35,904 bases of DNA from NCBI GenBank assembly GCA_044378055.1, contig JBILXY010000010.1:1-35904 (forward strand), written 5' to 3'. The DNA is from JBILXY01 sp044378055. Its GTDB lineage: Bacteria > Patescibacteriota > JACMRA01. Made by a program: the position numbers and the translations under genes. Positions 22,788 to 31,302 of the stretch are shown one piece after another. The notes under the pieces were generated by a model. That model worked only from the letters and a program-made list of their open reading frames with translations, was not told the DNA's origin and did no database searches. Numbering within the stretch: position 1 is the stretch's first letter; the number at the start of each line of letters is the position of its first letter.

Positions 22788-23420
22788 ATGAGCCAAATGT
22801 ATGAACCTTTTGAAATGGTAGAAATTGATGTACCATTAGATTACCAAGGAGTAGTCTTACAAGAACTAGGAAAAAGAAGTGCTGAAGTTCTACAAATTTT
22901 CCCAAACGAATCTGGAACTGAAATTCACTTCGAAGCCAGAATGGCCACCCGTGCCTTAATTGGTTTAAAAAGTTTCCTACTAACTTCCACCAAAGGAACT
23001 GTTGTAATTAACTCGGTTTTTGATGAATACAAACCTACTATTCACTTAACTGTTACCAAAGACCACGGAAGCTTAATTTCCACCGAAACAGGAACTTCTA
23101 TGGCCTATTCACTAAACAACGCCCAAGAACGCGGAACTTTGTTTATTGGCGCCGCAGTTGATGTTTACACCGGAATGGTTATTGGCGAAACTTCCAAGAA
23201 CGAAGATTTAGAATTAAACCCAACCAAAGGAAAGCAACTAAGTAATGTCCGTTCAAAAAGCAGCGACGACGCACTAACCCTAATTCCACCAAGAGACATG
23301 GGCCTAGAAAACGCCCTAGAATACATAGGCGACGACGAATTGGTAGAAGTAACTCCACTAAACATCCGCATTAGAAAGAAATATTTAGATCCTAACGAAA
23401 GGAAGAGATTTAAGAGGTAG
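22788..23420 (+). CDS. typA: TypA/BipA, C-terminal part of a split gene
   Basis: This 210-residue piece starts MSQMYEPFEMVEIDVPLDYQ, matching the point where intact TypA continues after the VSRP motif. It carries the EF-G domain V-like region (VVLQELGKRSAEVLQIFPNE, FEARMATRALIGLKSFLLTS) and the TypA-specific C-terminal domain (AYSLNNAQERGTLFIGAAVD, DALTLIPPRDMGLENALEYI, DDELVEVTPLNIRIRKKYLD). TTGACT at 22751-22756 ends 31 nt before ATG 22788, the same geometry as other conserved genes, so the piece appears to have its own promoter. An upstream in-frame TTG at 22761 falls between -35 and start. The frame is intact, so the two pieces may assemble as a two-subunit protein. Confidence 0.88.
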   Translation: MSQMYEPFEMVEIDVPLDYQGVVLQELGKRSAEVLQIFPNESGTEIHFEARMATRALIGLKSFLLTSTKGTVVINSVFDEYKPTIHLTVTKDHGSLISTETGTSMAYSLNNAQERGTLFIGAAVDVYTGMVIGETSKNEDLELNPTKGKQLSNVRSKSSDDALTLIPPRDMGLENALEYIGDDELVEVTPLNIRIRKKYLDPNERKRFKR

Positions 23421-23438
23421 GGTTAAATTATTACTAGG

Positions 23439-23465
23439 AAAGAGGGGCTTTGGCCTCTTTTTTGT
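23439..23465 (+). terminator. Terminator after typA C-terminal part
   Basis: Stem AAAGAGG/CCTCTTT with a G-rich loop, then a T-run of seven. Confidence 0.8.
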
Positions 23466-23524
23466 TGGGTATATGGTTTTCTTTACAATAACTGTATTCT
23501 TTTCAAGCGTTTAATATTAGTTTT

Positions 23525-26296
23525 ATGAGTGTAGAAAATAGTCCTGAACAAAAAGATAACAAATATAAACGAGGCTCAGAGTGGACAAAGTGGGATTTGC
23601 ATGTGCATACACCAGCATCAATTTATCAACGTTATGGATCTGATACTGAGGAAACATGGGAAAAGTATATAGATGATTTAGAGTTATTACCAAGTGAATT
23701 CTGTGTAATAGGAATTAATGATTATTTCTTTTTAGATGGGTATAAAAAACTTAAGAATGAACAAGATAATGGAAGATTAAAAAACATTAAGTTTCTTCCT
23801 GTTGTTGAATTTAGAATAAAAATGTTTGCAGGTGTTAATTTTGGTAAACTTAAGAGAATTAATTTGCATGTAATTTTTTCCGATGAACTCAGTGTCGAAA
23901 CTATACAAAGTCAATTTCTAAATACTCTTGAACAAAGCTATTATTTAGAAAAAGATGGTGTTAGATGGGAAAGAGCGATTACATTTGCAAGCGTCAAAGA
24001 ACTTGGAGAAAAAATTAAAGCTAGTGTTCCACCTGATAAGTTATCAGAATATGGTTCTGACCTTGATGAAGGTTTTAATAATCTTAATTTAGATGAAAAC
24101 CAAATTTTTGATTCACTTAAAAAAGATTGCTTTAATGGCAAATATTTCATTGCACTCGGGAAAACAGAGTGGGATGAGCTTGCATGGACTGATTCATCAA
24201 TCGCAACTAAAAAATCAATAATAAATAAGGCAGATATTATTTTTACTGCTGCAGAATCAATAAATAGTTTTAATAGAGCTAAACAAAAACTAAATTCACA
24301 AGGGCTTGATAAATGTATTCTTTTAGATTGTAGTGACGCCCATTTTTATTCTCAATCTATTGAAAAAGATAGAATAGGGAATTGCTTCACATGGATCAAA
24401 GCAGACACAACTTTTGAAGGTTTAAAACAGATTATATATGAACCAGAGGAAAGAGTGAAAATACAAGAGGTAAATCCAGAATTATTAAAAAAACACTATA
24501 AAATTAGGTCTTTAGAAATTAGCAATTCTGATAATAATTTATTACAAAATCAAATAGTAGATTTTAATTCTGGACTTGTTAGTTTAATTGGTGGTCGCGG
24601 ATCAGGGAAAACATCACTTTTGAATATTATAAATCACTTTAATTATCGTTCCGACCCTGAATTTATTTCATGGCTAAGTAAGAATGGAGACGCTGATATT
24701 AAACTGACTTTAGTTAATAAAGACTTTGAAGATGAAGTTCACCTAACAAAAATATCAAGTGTTGAAAATGAATCTTTACCAATTTATTATTTATCCCAAA
24801 ATGACATTGAGAATTTTTCTAGAGATGAAAACTCTGTAAGAGAAACATTTTTAAATGCACTGGGAATTACTGAACGTCTGTTTTACTACAACGATCAGAG
24901 AGTTGCAGCTGAAGCGCTGATAGTTGAACTAGAAAAGTTGGATAATGAACTAGATGAAATTTATACAAAATATAAAAACTTAACCAGTAAAGAGGGAGTA
25001 GGTTGGGTTGATTTTAATACATACAAGGAACATAGGGAGACTGTATTAGAAAAACAGAAAAACAAATATACAACTATACAGACAAAAGAAACTTTAGAAA
25101 AAATTTCTAAATTAAGTATTAAAGGTATTTCATTAAAAAAAATATTAGAATCCCCCAAAGAATCAGAAATTAGAACAACTATTGAAACATTAAACAGGTT
25201 GATTGATGATTATAATAAATCAATGATTATTTATGAAGGACAAGATAATACTGCTAAAGAAATCCCTAAATATAACATTGATAATTACAATATAAAAATA
25301 AATGCAAATAAACAATCTGTAGAAAAAGAATTGGAAAAGCTAAGACTGGAATTGAAACCAGAACTAGTTAAGCTTCAACAATTGGGAATCGTTGATTATA
25401 AAAATATTGAGGAAGCAATTAAAAAAATTAACATTGAGGTTTCCCAGCTAGAATATGACGATATTAGACTCAAAAATATTAGGACAGCACAGAAAAACTG
25501 TAAGACGGCTTTATCAGGGTGCTTGAATTTGTATAAAGACCAAATCGAAAAAGCTAAAAACGATATTAATTCTAATTTTGAAGCATTCAATAATGACAAG
25601 GGTAACTTGTTCAATGTTATTTTTTCAGAGATAAGTGTCTCAGGTAGTTCATATTTTGATGAAAAAGATTTTATAGAAAGACTAAATTCACATTTTCTTT
25701 CTAAAAAAGAAGAATGTATTGAAGCTATTGTTAGAAAACTAGAAAAAGACAACCCACAGTCTTTCTTTCTTTCGTTTAGTGAAATTTGGTCTTGTATAGA
25801 GGATAAGTCCAATTTTAAGAAAGGAGACAATTACAATTATTACAACTTTCTTCGCCTGATTTTTATTGATTGTATGAAACATATTAAGGTTCAGCCAAAA
25901 ATTGAAATGAACAGTTGTGAATTAGGTAATATGTCTGGGGGACAACAGGCAACACTAATTCTAAAGCTAAAATTAGCGTCTGAAGGTTTAGAAAAAGATA
26001 TAATAATTTTAGATCAACCTGAGAATCATTTAGACAATGCCTTCATCTCATCAGAGCTAGTAAATCTGCTAATGGTCTTAAAGAAAGAAAAACAAGTTAT
26101 TATTGCAAGTCACAATGCTAACGCAGTCGTTTCTGCAGATTCAGAACAAATAATTGTTTCACGAATGGATGTTACAGGGGACAAAACTTATTTCACAGGT
26201 TCAATAGAGAATCCGCTGATAAAAGACAAAATAATTAACATTTTAGAAGGTGGTAAAACCGCTTTTGAAAATAGAAAAAAGAAATATAATTTTTAA
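23525..26296 (+). CDS. TrlF-like protein: PHP-type phosphoesterase plus SMC/ABC-type ATPase
   Basis: The 923-residue protein begins with a PHP-type metal-dependent domain: KWDLHVHTPASIY near residue 24, later NLHVIFSD and LLDCSDAHFYSQS. The ATPase follows: Walker A in LIGGRGSGKTSLLN (about residue 354), a long coiled coil (about 455-700), ABC signature NMSGGQQATLILKLKLA (about 802), Walker B DIIILDQPENHLD, and a switch His in VIIASHNANAV. This order fits the TrlF family of AAA-like ATPases, whose relatives often occur in defence or mobile contexts. Here it stands alone with no visible partner. Role in this cell is unknown; nuclease or phosphoesterase activity gated by ATP is a reasonable inference. 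Confidence 0.82.
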   Translation: MSVENSPEQKDNKYKRGSEWTKWDLHVHTPASIYQRYGSDTEETWEKYIDDLELLPSEFCVIGINDYFFLDGYKKLKNEQDNGRLKNIKFLPVVEFRIKMFAGVNFGKLKRINLHVIFSDELSVETIQSQFLNTLEQSYYLEKDGVRWERAITFASVKELGEKIKASVPPDKLSEYGSDLDEGFNNLNLDENQIFDSLKKDCFNGKYFIALGKTEWDELAWTDSSIATKKSIINKADIIFTAAESINSFNRAKQKLNSQGLDKCILLDCSDAHFYSQSIEKDRIGNCFTWIKADTTFEGLKQIIYEPEERVKIQEVNPELLKKHYKIRSLEISNSDNNLLQNQIVDFNSGLVSLIGGRGSGKTSLLNIINHFNYRSDPEFISWLSKNGDADIKLTLVNKDFEDEVHLTKISSVENESLPIYYLSQNDIENFSRDENSVRETFLNALGITERLFYYNDQRVAAEALIVELEKLDNELDEIYTKYKNLTSKEGVGWVDFNTYKEHRETVLEKQKNKYTTIQTKETLEKISKLSIKGISLKKILESPKESEIRTTIETLNRLIDDYNKSMIIYEGQDNTAKEIPKYNIDNYNIKINANKQSVEKELEKLRLELKPELVKLQQLGIVDYKNIEEAIKKINIEVSQLEYDDIRLKNIRTAQKNCKTALSGCLNLYKDQIEKAKNDINSNFEAFNNDKGNLFNVIFSEISVSGSSYFDEKDFIERLNSHFLSKKEECIEAIVRKLEKDNPQSFFLSFSEIWSCIEDKSNFKKGDNYNYYNFLRLIFIDCMKHIKVQPKIEMNSCELGNMSGGQQATLILKLKLASEGLEKDIIILDQPENHLDNAFISSELVNLLMVLKKEKQVIIASHNANAVVSADSEQIIVSRMDVTGDKTYFTGSIENPLIKDKIINILEGGKTAFENRKKKYNF

Positions 26297-26334
26297 AAAA
26301 GTATTGGCACAGCATACAATTCCAAATTTTAGCA

Positions 26335-26508
26335 ATGCTGATTACCTCTAGAAAAAACATTTTCCACCAAACTTTCAAACCCTTCCTTCAATCAAACCCA
26401 ATAAACCCTCAAAACCTCATCTTCTGGGGCGACCGGGGGTTGTCGCTACGATTGGAATGTGGCACTTTGTGGAGGAATGGCCATCCTCGATGGCCGCTAC
26501 GGTTGTGA
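26335..26508 (+). other. Possible gene remnant running into two REP elements
   Basis: ATG 26335 opens a 57-codon frame. Its first half (MLITSRKNIFHQTFKPFLQS) has coding-like composition; the second half is the translation of the REPs at 26428 and 26479. It could be the 5' fragment of a gene cut off by the repeats, or chance. The 356-nt gap between 26296 and 26653 otherwise holds only repeats. Confidence 0.25.
26428..26500 (-). repeat. Two REP-like elements
   Basis: Both are on the minus strand: 26428-26449 with arms GACAACC/GGTCGCC (pairs include G-T wobbles) and 26479-26500 with a perfect GGCCATC/GATGGCC stem and loop GAG. Each has the GTAGC head. Confidence 0.82.
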
Positions 26509-26512
26509 ACAC

Positions 26513-26566
26513 CAATTCTCCCTTGTAAGGGGGGTGTCTGCGGGGTGGAGGGTTGGAAGTTGGGCA
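26513..26566 (+). repeat. CTCCCTT double-hairpin repeat, partly decayed
   Basis: AATTCTCCCTTGTAAGGGG then GTGTCTGCGGGGTGGAGGGTT. It is the same family as 3111-3163, with the second hairpin eroded. Confidence 0.65.
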
Positions 26567-26652
26567 ATTTTTTTGTTTATAATAAAACACCACCGTTACT
26601 AAATTGTAAAAGTGGTGCTTGGATTATATGTTTAGGGTCTTACTGTTATAAG

Positions 26653-27024
26653 CTATTTAATTTCTTCAAAGATTTCAATTAGAGATGGTAAGAAATTTAT
26701 AATCTGATGATCACTTAGAGTCGCTTTAAACTCTTCCATGTTTGTATAGAAACCAATCATACCGAAAGGTCGATTTTCGTCAAGATATATCTTTGCAATT
26801 AGTTCTCCGTCTTCTGCCTGCCTTCCAGTCGATACAAATATTGCTGCTATACCCTCAGGTACCTCAACTACTACACACCATGGAACTGTGCTTGCATGTT
26901 CCAATAATCTGGGTTTTTGGAAATCTTCCGGCAAAAAGGTATTTGAAAATCTCCAAATTGTTTCAATTAATTCGTTTACCATAATCAGCATTTTCAGTCT
27001 TGGAAGCTCTGTCCGTTGTAGCAT
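26653..27024 (-). CDS. Orphan small protein, Shine-Dalgarno-led
   Basis: The 123-residue protein has no recognised family. Helical ends (MVNELIETIWRFSNTFL; IINFLPSLIEIFEEIK) surround a strand-rich core (WCVVVEVPEGIAAIFVSTG, ELIAKIYLDE). GGAG lies 7 nt before ATG 27024. It is monocistronic, with REPs downstream and the HTTM gene's REPs upstream. Confidence 0.6.
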   Translation of the reverse strand: MLQRTELPRLKMLIMVNELIETIWRFSNTFLPEDFQKPRLLEHASTVPWCVVVEVPEGIAAIFVSTGRQAEDGELIAKIYLDENRPFGMIGFYTNMEEFKATLSDHQIINFLPSLIEIFEEIK

Positions 27025-27141
27025 TGTTGTCTCCTATTTTTAATAAAATCTTAAACATGATTCAAATCAGGAATCTTCTTAGTTCAAACATACATTTTTG
27101 CATCTGTAAAATATTTTGATTTCGTAAGAATTTGCCAAAAT

Positions 27142-27189
27142 GGCCATCCTCGATGGCCGCTACGGTGGCGACGCGGTGGTCGCCTCTAC
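27142..27189 (-). repeat. Tandem pair of REP-like elements after the HTTM gene
   Basis: On the minus strand the first has head GTAGA and arms GGCGAC/GTCGCC (27189-27167), beginning next to the HTTM stop codon. The second, 3 nt on, has GTAGC and arms GGCCATC/GATGGCC (27163-27142). The second is the same as the copy at 26479-26500. Confidence 0.85.
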
Positions 27190-27190
27190 G

Positions 27191-28969
27191 CTAATAACAC
27201 CTATGGCTCCACAGGGAAACCTTGGTTGGTTGGCTGTAGGCTTCTGCGGTGGCGGTTCTTTTTATTTGGAAGATTTCGAAGGTGTGTAGTCTTTTTTCTG
27301 GGGTTTTATCGCTTACATCGTTGTTCCATCTTCGGCACATGTAGCCGGCAAAATATTCTTGTACTTTGCTGTTTCCATCGGGAAGGAAGTCGGTAAAATA
27401 TTTCCTCCAACTTTGGCTGTCCATATCGGCAGGAAGATTATAGGTTTGTTCCTCGTTTGGGGTGCCAACTTGTTTGTTGAATACATCAACTTTGGTGCCA
27501 TCACCAAGTTCGCCAGGGATTACAAACCAGCCAGAAACAGACATTGGGTGAGGGGCAAACATATCCCATCTTTGATTTAACCCTAGTGTCCATGCAATTT
27601 TATCCAATGGTTCAGGAATTTTATAATCTGGTAATCTTTCGCCAACATTCCAAATTATTATGTAAACCAGCAAGAAAGCAGCAATTGCTTGGGTGATATA
27701 TTCAGGAATTTTAAATCCTGTTGGTTTTTTTAGCCAATCAATTAAATTTGAAATTTTGTGTCGGTTTTTAGCAATAATTTCGTAAAAAGCAGTTCCTAAA
27801 TTATATAAAAACCCTTTTGAAAAATATGGTACAAGCCATTTGGTCAGCGGCCAAGTTGCTCCAACTTTCAAAATTGCATCGAACTTTAAATATCTTTTAC
27901 CCTTTTCATCTTCAATAATAAATGAATCTTGTTCATGCATTAGTTTTTTAGTATCTGCTTTAGATTGTCCGCTTACAGTGTGCATTTTGTGATCAAGGGC
28001 GCAGGCTGCACTGGTGCAAAAACTGCATTCTTCATCGTAATAAAAGGTTAGTTTTTCGGTAGGAACTGTTTTCTTTTCGATCCAATTCCAAAATTCTGAA
28101 GGAATAAAGGCAAAATATGAAACTATAAAAATCCATGGGAATAAATAGATGTGTAAACCTAGGCCAAAGCTAAATAACATTAAGAATACAAAGGGTAGGG
28201 CGATGCTTCTAAAAATCCAGTTTTTGTATGGAATGAACAGTAAAATTGGGGCGAAAAATTCTATGTAATATAAAGCGGCTGTTGAAGTTTTAAGCAGTTC
28301 TGGAAATTGCAACAAGAACCTTCCAAACCCTGTGCTTAAATAATTTACTCTTAATGCTATGCCTGATGCTGTTAAATCTGTAGTCCATTCATTTCCGGTT
28401 TTAAGTAAGGCAGCGAAGAATAAAGCGCAGGCTATTTGAACTAAAAAGGCAAGGCTTGCAACCGAGGAAATGGCTTTTTTGCTAGCTTTCTTTGTTTCAA
28501 ACCAGATTGAATCCAAGCTCCATACTTCAGATAATGGCAGAAACATGCTCCAGAAAAGCACAATGTGAAAAAGATTGTCTCCGCCTTGTAATACCAATTC
28601 ATTTCTGTTGTGAAGGGAAAAAAGCAAGACCCAGGAAACTATGCTAGATAACTTAGTTCTATATCCCACCAGCAAAAATATGGCGAAAACAAAGGCAATT
28701 ATGAATAGAATTACTTGAAACCATAGCTCGCCACTGGCCGCATGAATTGAAATTCTGGCTGGGTTAGCGTAATTCATTAGTACCGCGAATCTTGGTAAAA
28801 TACCTTGATCGGTGTAGAAAGCTTGAATAAATGGTATTCTTTGGATTAAATCTAGAATTAAGGCAATAGATATTCCAATTCTAAAAAGGGCAAGCGACCT
28901 TGGATCTATAGAAGAGATTGATTTAAGTGCTTTACTAATTAATTCCAACCATTTTTTTTGATTGAACAT
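27191..28969 (-). CDS. HTTM (gamma-carboxylase-like) membrane protein fused to a DCC-family domain
   Basis: The 592-residue protein has an N-terminal multi-helix HTTM domain, related to vitamin K-dependent gamma-carboxylase: SIDPRSLALFRIGISIALIL, then VLQGGDNLFHIVLFWSMFLP. A DCC/DUF393-type segment follows with the paired Cys motif TFYYDEECSFCTSAACALD and later the family's end pattern FYEIIAKNRHKI. A final membrane helix (ITQAIAAFLLVYIIIWN) and an outer C-terminal domain with WDMFAPHPMSVSGWFVIPGE complete it. The fusion suggests a redox-active membrane enzyme acting on exported proteins; the actual reaction is unknown. It lies 3 nt after the repeat-rich wall protein gene on the same strand, so they form an operon. 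Confidence 0.82.
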   Translation of the reverse strand: MFNQKKWLELISKALKSISSIDPRSLALFRIGISIALILDLIQRIPFIQAFYTDQGILPRFAVLMNYANPARISIHAASGELWFQVILFIIAFVFAIFLLVGYRTKLSSIVSWVLLFSLHNRNELVLQGGDNLFHIVLFWSMFLPLSEVWSLDSIWFETKKASKKAISSVASLAFLVQIACALFFAALLKTGNEWTTDLTASGIALRVNYLSTGFGRFLLQFPELLKTSTAALYYIEFFAPILLFIPYKNWIFRSIALPFVFLMLFSFGLGLHIYLFPWIFIVSYFAFIPSEFWNWIEKKTVPTEKLTFYYDEECSFCTSAACALDHKMHTVSGQSKADTKKLMHEQDSFIIEDEKGKRYLKFDAILKVGATWPLTKWLVPYFSKGFLYNLGTAFYEIIAKNRHKISNLIDWLKKPTGFKIPEYITQAIAAFLLVYIIIWNVGERLPDYKIPEPLDKIAWTLGLNQRWDMFAPHPMSVSGWFVIPGELGDGTKVDVFNKQVGTPNEEQTYNLPADMDSQSWRKYFTDFLPDGNSKVQEYFAGYMCRRWNNDVSDKTPEKRLHTFEIFQIKRTATAEAYSQPTKVSLWSHRCY

Positions 28970-28972
28970 ATG

Positions 28973-30283
28973 TTATTTACTGATGTTAATTTTTTTGCTC
29001 AATTTTGATTTTCTTGAATAATAGAAGGCTATTCCGGAAATCATGGCAGCTGAAATTCCTAAGATGGATAGAACAATGGAATTACCTCCTGTTCTCGGGG
29101 TTGTAGTAGTTCCAGTTCCAGAAGAAGTGGCAGTTGTGGCTGAAGTTGTTGCCCCGGTAGTTGCCCCAGTTGTGGCTGTTGAAGTGGCAGTTCCGCTTGT
29201 AGAAGTAGAGGTTGCGGTTCCTGAAGTTGTTGTAGAAGTGCTTGTAGCAGTCCCAGAAGTCGCTGTGCTAGTGGCTGTTCCTGCAGTGGCTGTACTTGTT
29301 GCAGTTCCTGAAGTTGCAGTGGCGGTTGCAGTTCCAGCCGTAGAAGTAGCAGTGCTTGTAGCAGTTCCAGAAGTTGCTGTTGAAGTGGCGGTTCCTGCTG
29401 TACTTGTTGCAGTTCCAGAGGTAGCAGTGGCAGTTCCACTGGTTGCAGTAGAAGTAGCAGTCCCAGAAGTTGCTGTGCTTGTAGCTGTTCCTGCAGTAGC
29501 AGTGGAGGTTGCAGTTCCTGCTGTACTTGTGGCAGTGCCTGATGTAGATGTAGCAGTTCCACTAGTTGCAGTTGATGTAGCAGTTCCTGCGGTGGCGGTT
29601 GTGTTTGCTGTTGATAATGGTCCCACGGCAGATAGAGTAACAATTTGTCTTCCTGGTCTTCGGTTTTCTTGGTAAGAAACTGAAAGGGTTGAATCTTCAT
29701 CAAAAGTAACAACTGTTGTTGAACCACCAGATACATTTGGGGTCACCAAAAAATCTACTTTAATACAACCTGTGGCTTTTTCACGAAGTCCGTTTGCTCC
29801 GCTAGGTAATGGGCCTGCGGTTGCTGTTCCTGAAGCTGCTGAAGAATTTCTGGCTGACTGTAAACCATAAGTCATACTAGATGTAGTAGCTAAAGATGAT
29901 GAAAGCGCGTAAACTGGTCCTGTATAGCTTGAATTACAAGTAGGCTGCGCTGGAGGGTTCTGAGCATCACTTCTTAATGGGCTGCCAAAATACAAATCTT
30001 GAATTGATGATGGTACAATGGTAAAATTACTGTTACTTAAACTTAAACTAGCAATTGCGTTAACAATATCTAAATCTCCGTTAGGGTTTCCATAGCTAAA
30101 ATATACACTTACTGGTGTTGTGCTATTATTTGGAACTCCGGCAGGTGCTGTTAAAATTACATCGGCTTGTCTTGCAAACGCAGTCTGTTTGTTGTTAGAT
30201 AAATTATTGAAAGTAAAGGAAAGTATGGCTAAAACCACAAGGAAACCTACCAACCCATAAATTGCTTTTTTATTTTTAAACAT
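28973..30283 (-). CDS. Wall-anchored Thr/Ala/Ser-repeat surface protein
   Basis: The 436-residue protein has an N-terminal signal (KKAIYGLVGFLVVLAILSFT) and a beta-type domain of about 190 residues (ADVILTAPAGVPNNSTTPVS and on). A low-complexity stalk follows (about 227-395) of TATS and GTATS units. The C-terminus is TPRTGGNSIVLSILG, a hydrophobic helix and KSKLSKK. That last part has the layout of a sortase sorting signal, with TPRTG in place of LPXTG. It is likely cell-wall linked with a glycosylatable stalk. TATAAT-like sequence about 20 nt before the ATG may be its promoter. It is the first gene of the pair with the HTTM fusion. Confidence 0.8.
   Translation of the reverse strand: MFKNKKAIYGLVGFLVVLAILSFTFNNLSNNKQTAFARQADVILTAPAGVPNNSTTPVSVYFSYGNPNGDLDIVNAIASLSLSNSNFTIVPSSIQDLYFGSPLRSDAQNPPAQPTCNSSYTGPVYALSSSLATTSSMTYGLQSARNSSAASGTATAGPLPSGANGLREKATGCIKVDFLVTPNVSGGSTTVVTFDEDSTLSVSYQENRRPGRQIVTLSAVGPLSTANTTATAGTATSTATSGTATSTSGTATSTAGTATSTATAGTATSTATSGTATSTATSGTATATSGTATSTAGTATSTATSGTATSTATSTAGTATATATSGTATSTATAGTATSTATSGTATSTSTTTSGTATSTSTSGTATSTATTGATTGATTSATTATSSGTGTTTTPRTGGNSIVLSILGISAAMISGIAFYYSRKSKLSKKINISK
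29110..29600 (-). repeat. In-gene tandem repeat coding the Thr/Ala/Ser stalk
   Basis: Imperfect short repeats built on GTWGCWGTNSC-like units on the plus strand encode GTATSTATS blocks. The opposite strand is also open, giving a long artefactual Val/Ala frame. Confidence 0.85.
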
Positions 30284-30347
30284 ATTTTTATTTTTATTTT
30301 CCTATATTATACGGCATAAAACCAAAATAGTAAAATTTAGTATTTTT

Positions 30348-30376
30348 TTGACAATACAAACTATCAGTCACAACTT
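30348..30376 (+). promoter_or_regulatory. Promoter of the ABC transporter operon
   Basis: TTGACA at 30348-30353 ends 32 nt before ATG 30386, matching the start geometry of other conserved genes. Confidence 0.5.
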
Positions 30377-30385
30377 TAGTTTAAT

Positions 30386-31288
30386 ATGGACGCACTTTCA
30401 GCCAAAAATGTTTTTAAAGAATATAGTAACGGAGTAAAGGCCTTAAAAGGCGTTGATTTAATAATTCCAGAAGGCTCTTTTTACGCTTTACTTGGGGCAA
30501 ATGGGGCAGGCAAAACCACTTTAATTAGTATTGCATCTTCCTTACAAAAGAAAACTTCAGGCGAAGTATCTATATTTGGGCATAATATAGATATTGATCC
30601 TAACAAAGCTAAAAGCATGGTTGGGCTTGTTCCACAAGAATTTAATTTCAGTATTTTTGAAAAAGTAATAGATATTGTGGTTTGGCAGGCTGGCTATTTT
30701 GGCATTCCAAGACATGAAGCTTTACCAAGGGCTGAAGAAGTTTTAACTTATCTTGGTTTATGGGAGAAAAAAGATGAATATTCCAGAAATTTATCGGGTG
30801 GAATGAAAAGAAGGTTGCTAATTGCCAGGGCTTTAATGCACAGACCAAGATTGCTATTTTTAGATGAACCAACTGCCGGGGTTGATGTTGAATTAAGGGT
30901 TGGTATGTGGAAATATTTAAGGCAATTAAACAAGGAAGAAGGAGTTACAATTTTGCTTACTACCCACTATCTTGAAGAAGTGGAAGAGAACTGCCAAACT
31001 GCAGCTATAATGAAGAAGGGAGAGATTATTTTAAACGATTCAGTTCCAAATTTATTAAAAACCCTAGATTCAGAAATATATTCAGTAGAGCTTGTAAATC
31101 CTACACAAAAAGTTGATCTAAAAGGTTACGAGGTAACCAAAGCCAGCACTGGTTTAGAAATTGTTATTGATAAGCAAAATAGTTTAAACGACTTGTTAAA
31201 TTTATTCAGTGCTCAAAAAATTGAAATTGCTGGAATAAGGCCAAAAGGCAATAGGCTGGAAGAACTTTTCTTAAGCGTAAATAAATAA
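30386..31288 (+). CDS. ABC-2 type transporter ATP-binding protein
   Basis: The 300-residue ATPase energises an export or drug-type transporter. It has Walker A LLGANGAGKTTLISIA, a Q-loop (GLVPQEFNF), the signature LSGGMKRRLLIARALMHRP, Walker B LLFLDEPTAGVDVELR, and the H-loop LTTHYLEEVEE. The C-terminal extension (about 80 residues) is typical of the DrrA/CcmA-like ABC-2 class. The permease gene follows 14 nt downstream. The substrate is not identifiable. Confidence 0.93.
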   Translation: MDALSAKNVFKEYSNGVKALKGVDLIIPEGSFYALLGANGAGKTTLISIASSLQKKTSGEVSIFGHNIDIDPNKAKSMVGLVPQEFNFSIFEKVIDIVVWQAGYFGIPRHEALPRAEEVLTYLGLWEKKDEYSRNLSGGMKRRLLIARALMHRPRLLFLDEPTAGVDVELRVGMWKYLRQLNKEEGVTILLTTHYLEEVEENCQTAAIMKKGEIILNDSVPNLLKTLDSEIYSVELVNPTQKVDLKGYEVTKASTGLEIVIDKQNSLNDLLNLFSAQKIEIAGIRPKGNRLEELFLSVNK

Positions 31289-31302
31289 TTGAAAATAAAT
31301 AT

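Noticed and set aside
22245..22788. Intein, group I/II intron or programmed frameshift explaining the typA split
   Set aside because: The interval holds a terminator and an independent antisense gene, with no intein motifs and no reverse transcriptase or homing endonuclease; the downstream half has its own promoter.
3076..27189. GTAGC repeats as a CRISPR array
   Set aside because: Copies are dispersed, in both orientations, with variable stems, irregular spacing and no cas genes.
29043..29675. A 210-codon Val/Ala/Glu-rich frame on the plus strand
   Set aside because: It is the antisense reading of the Thr/Ala/Ser stalk repeats, with two-letter composition, no start signal and no family features.
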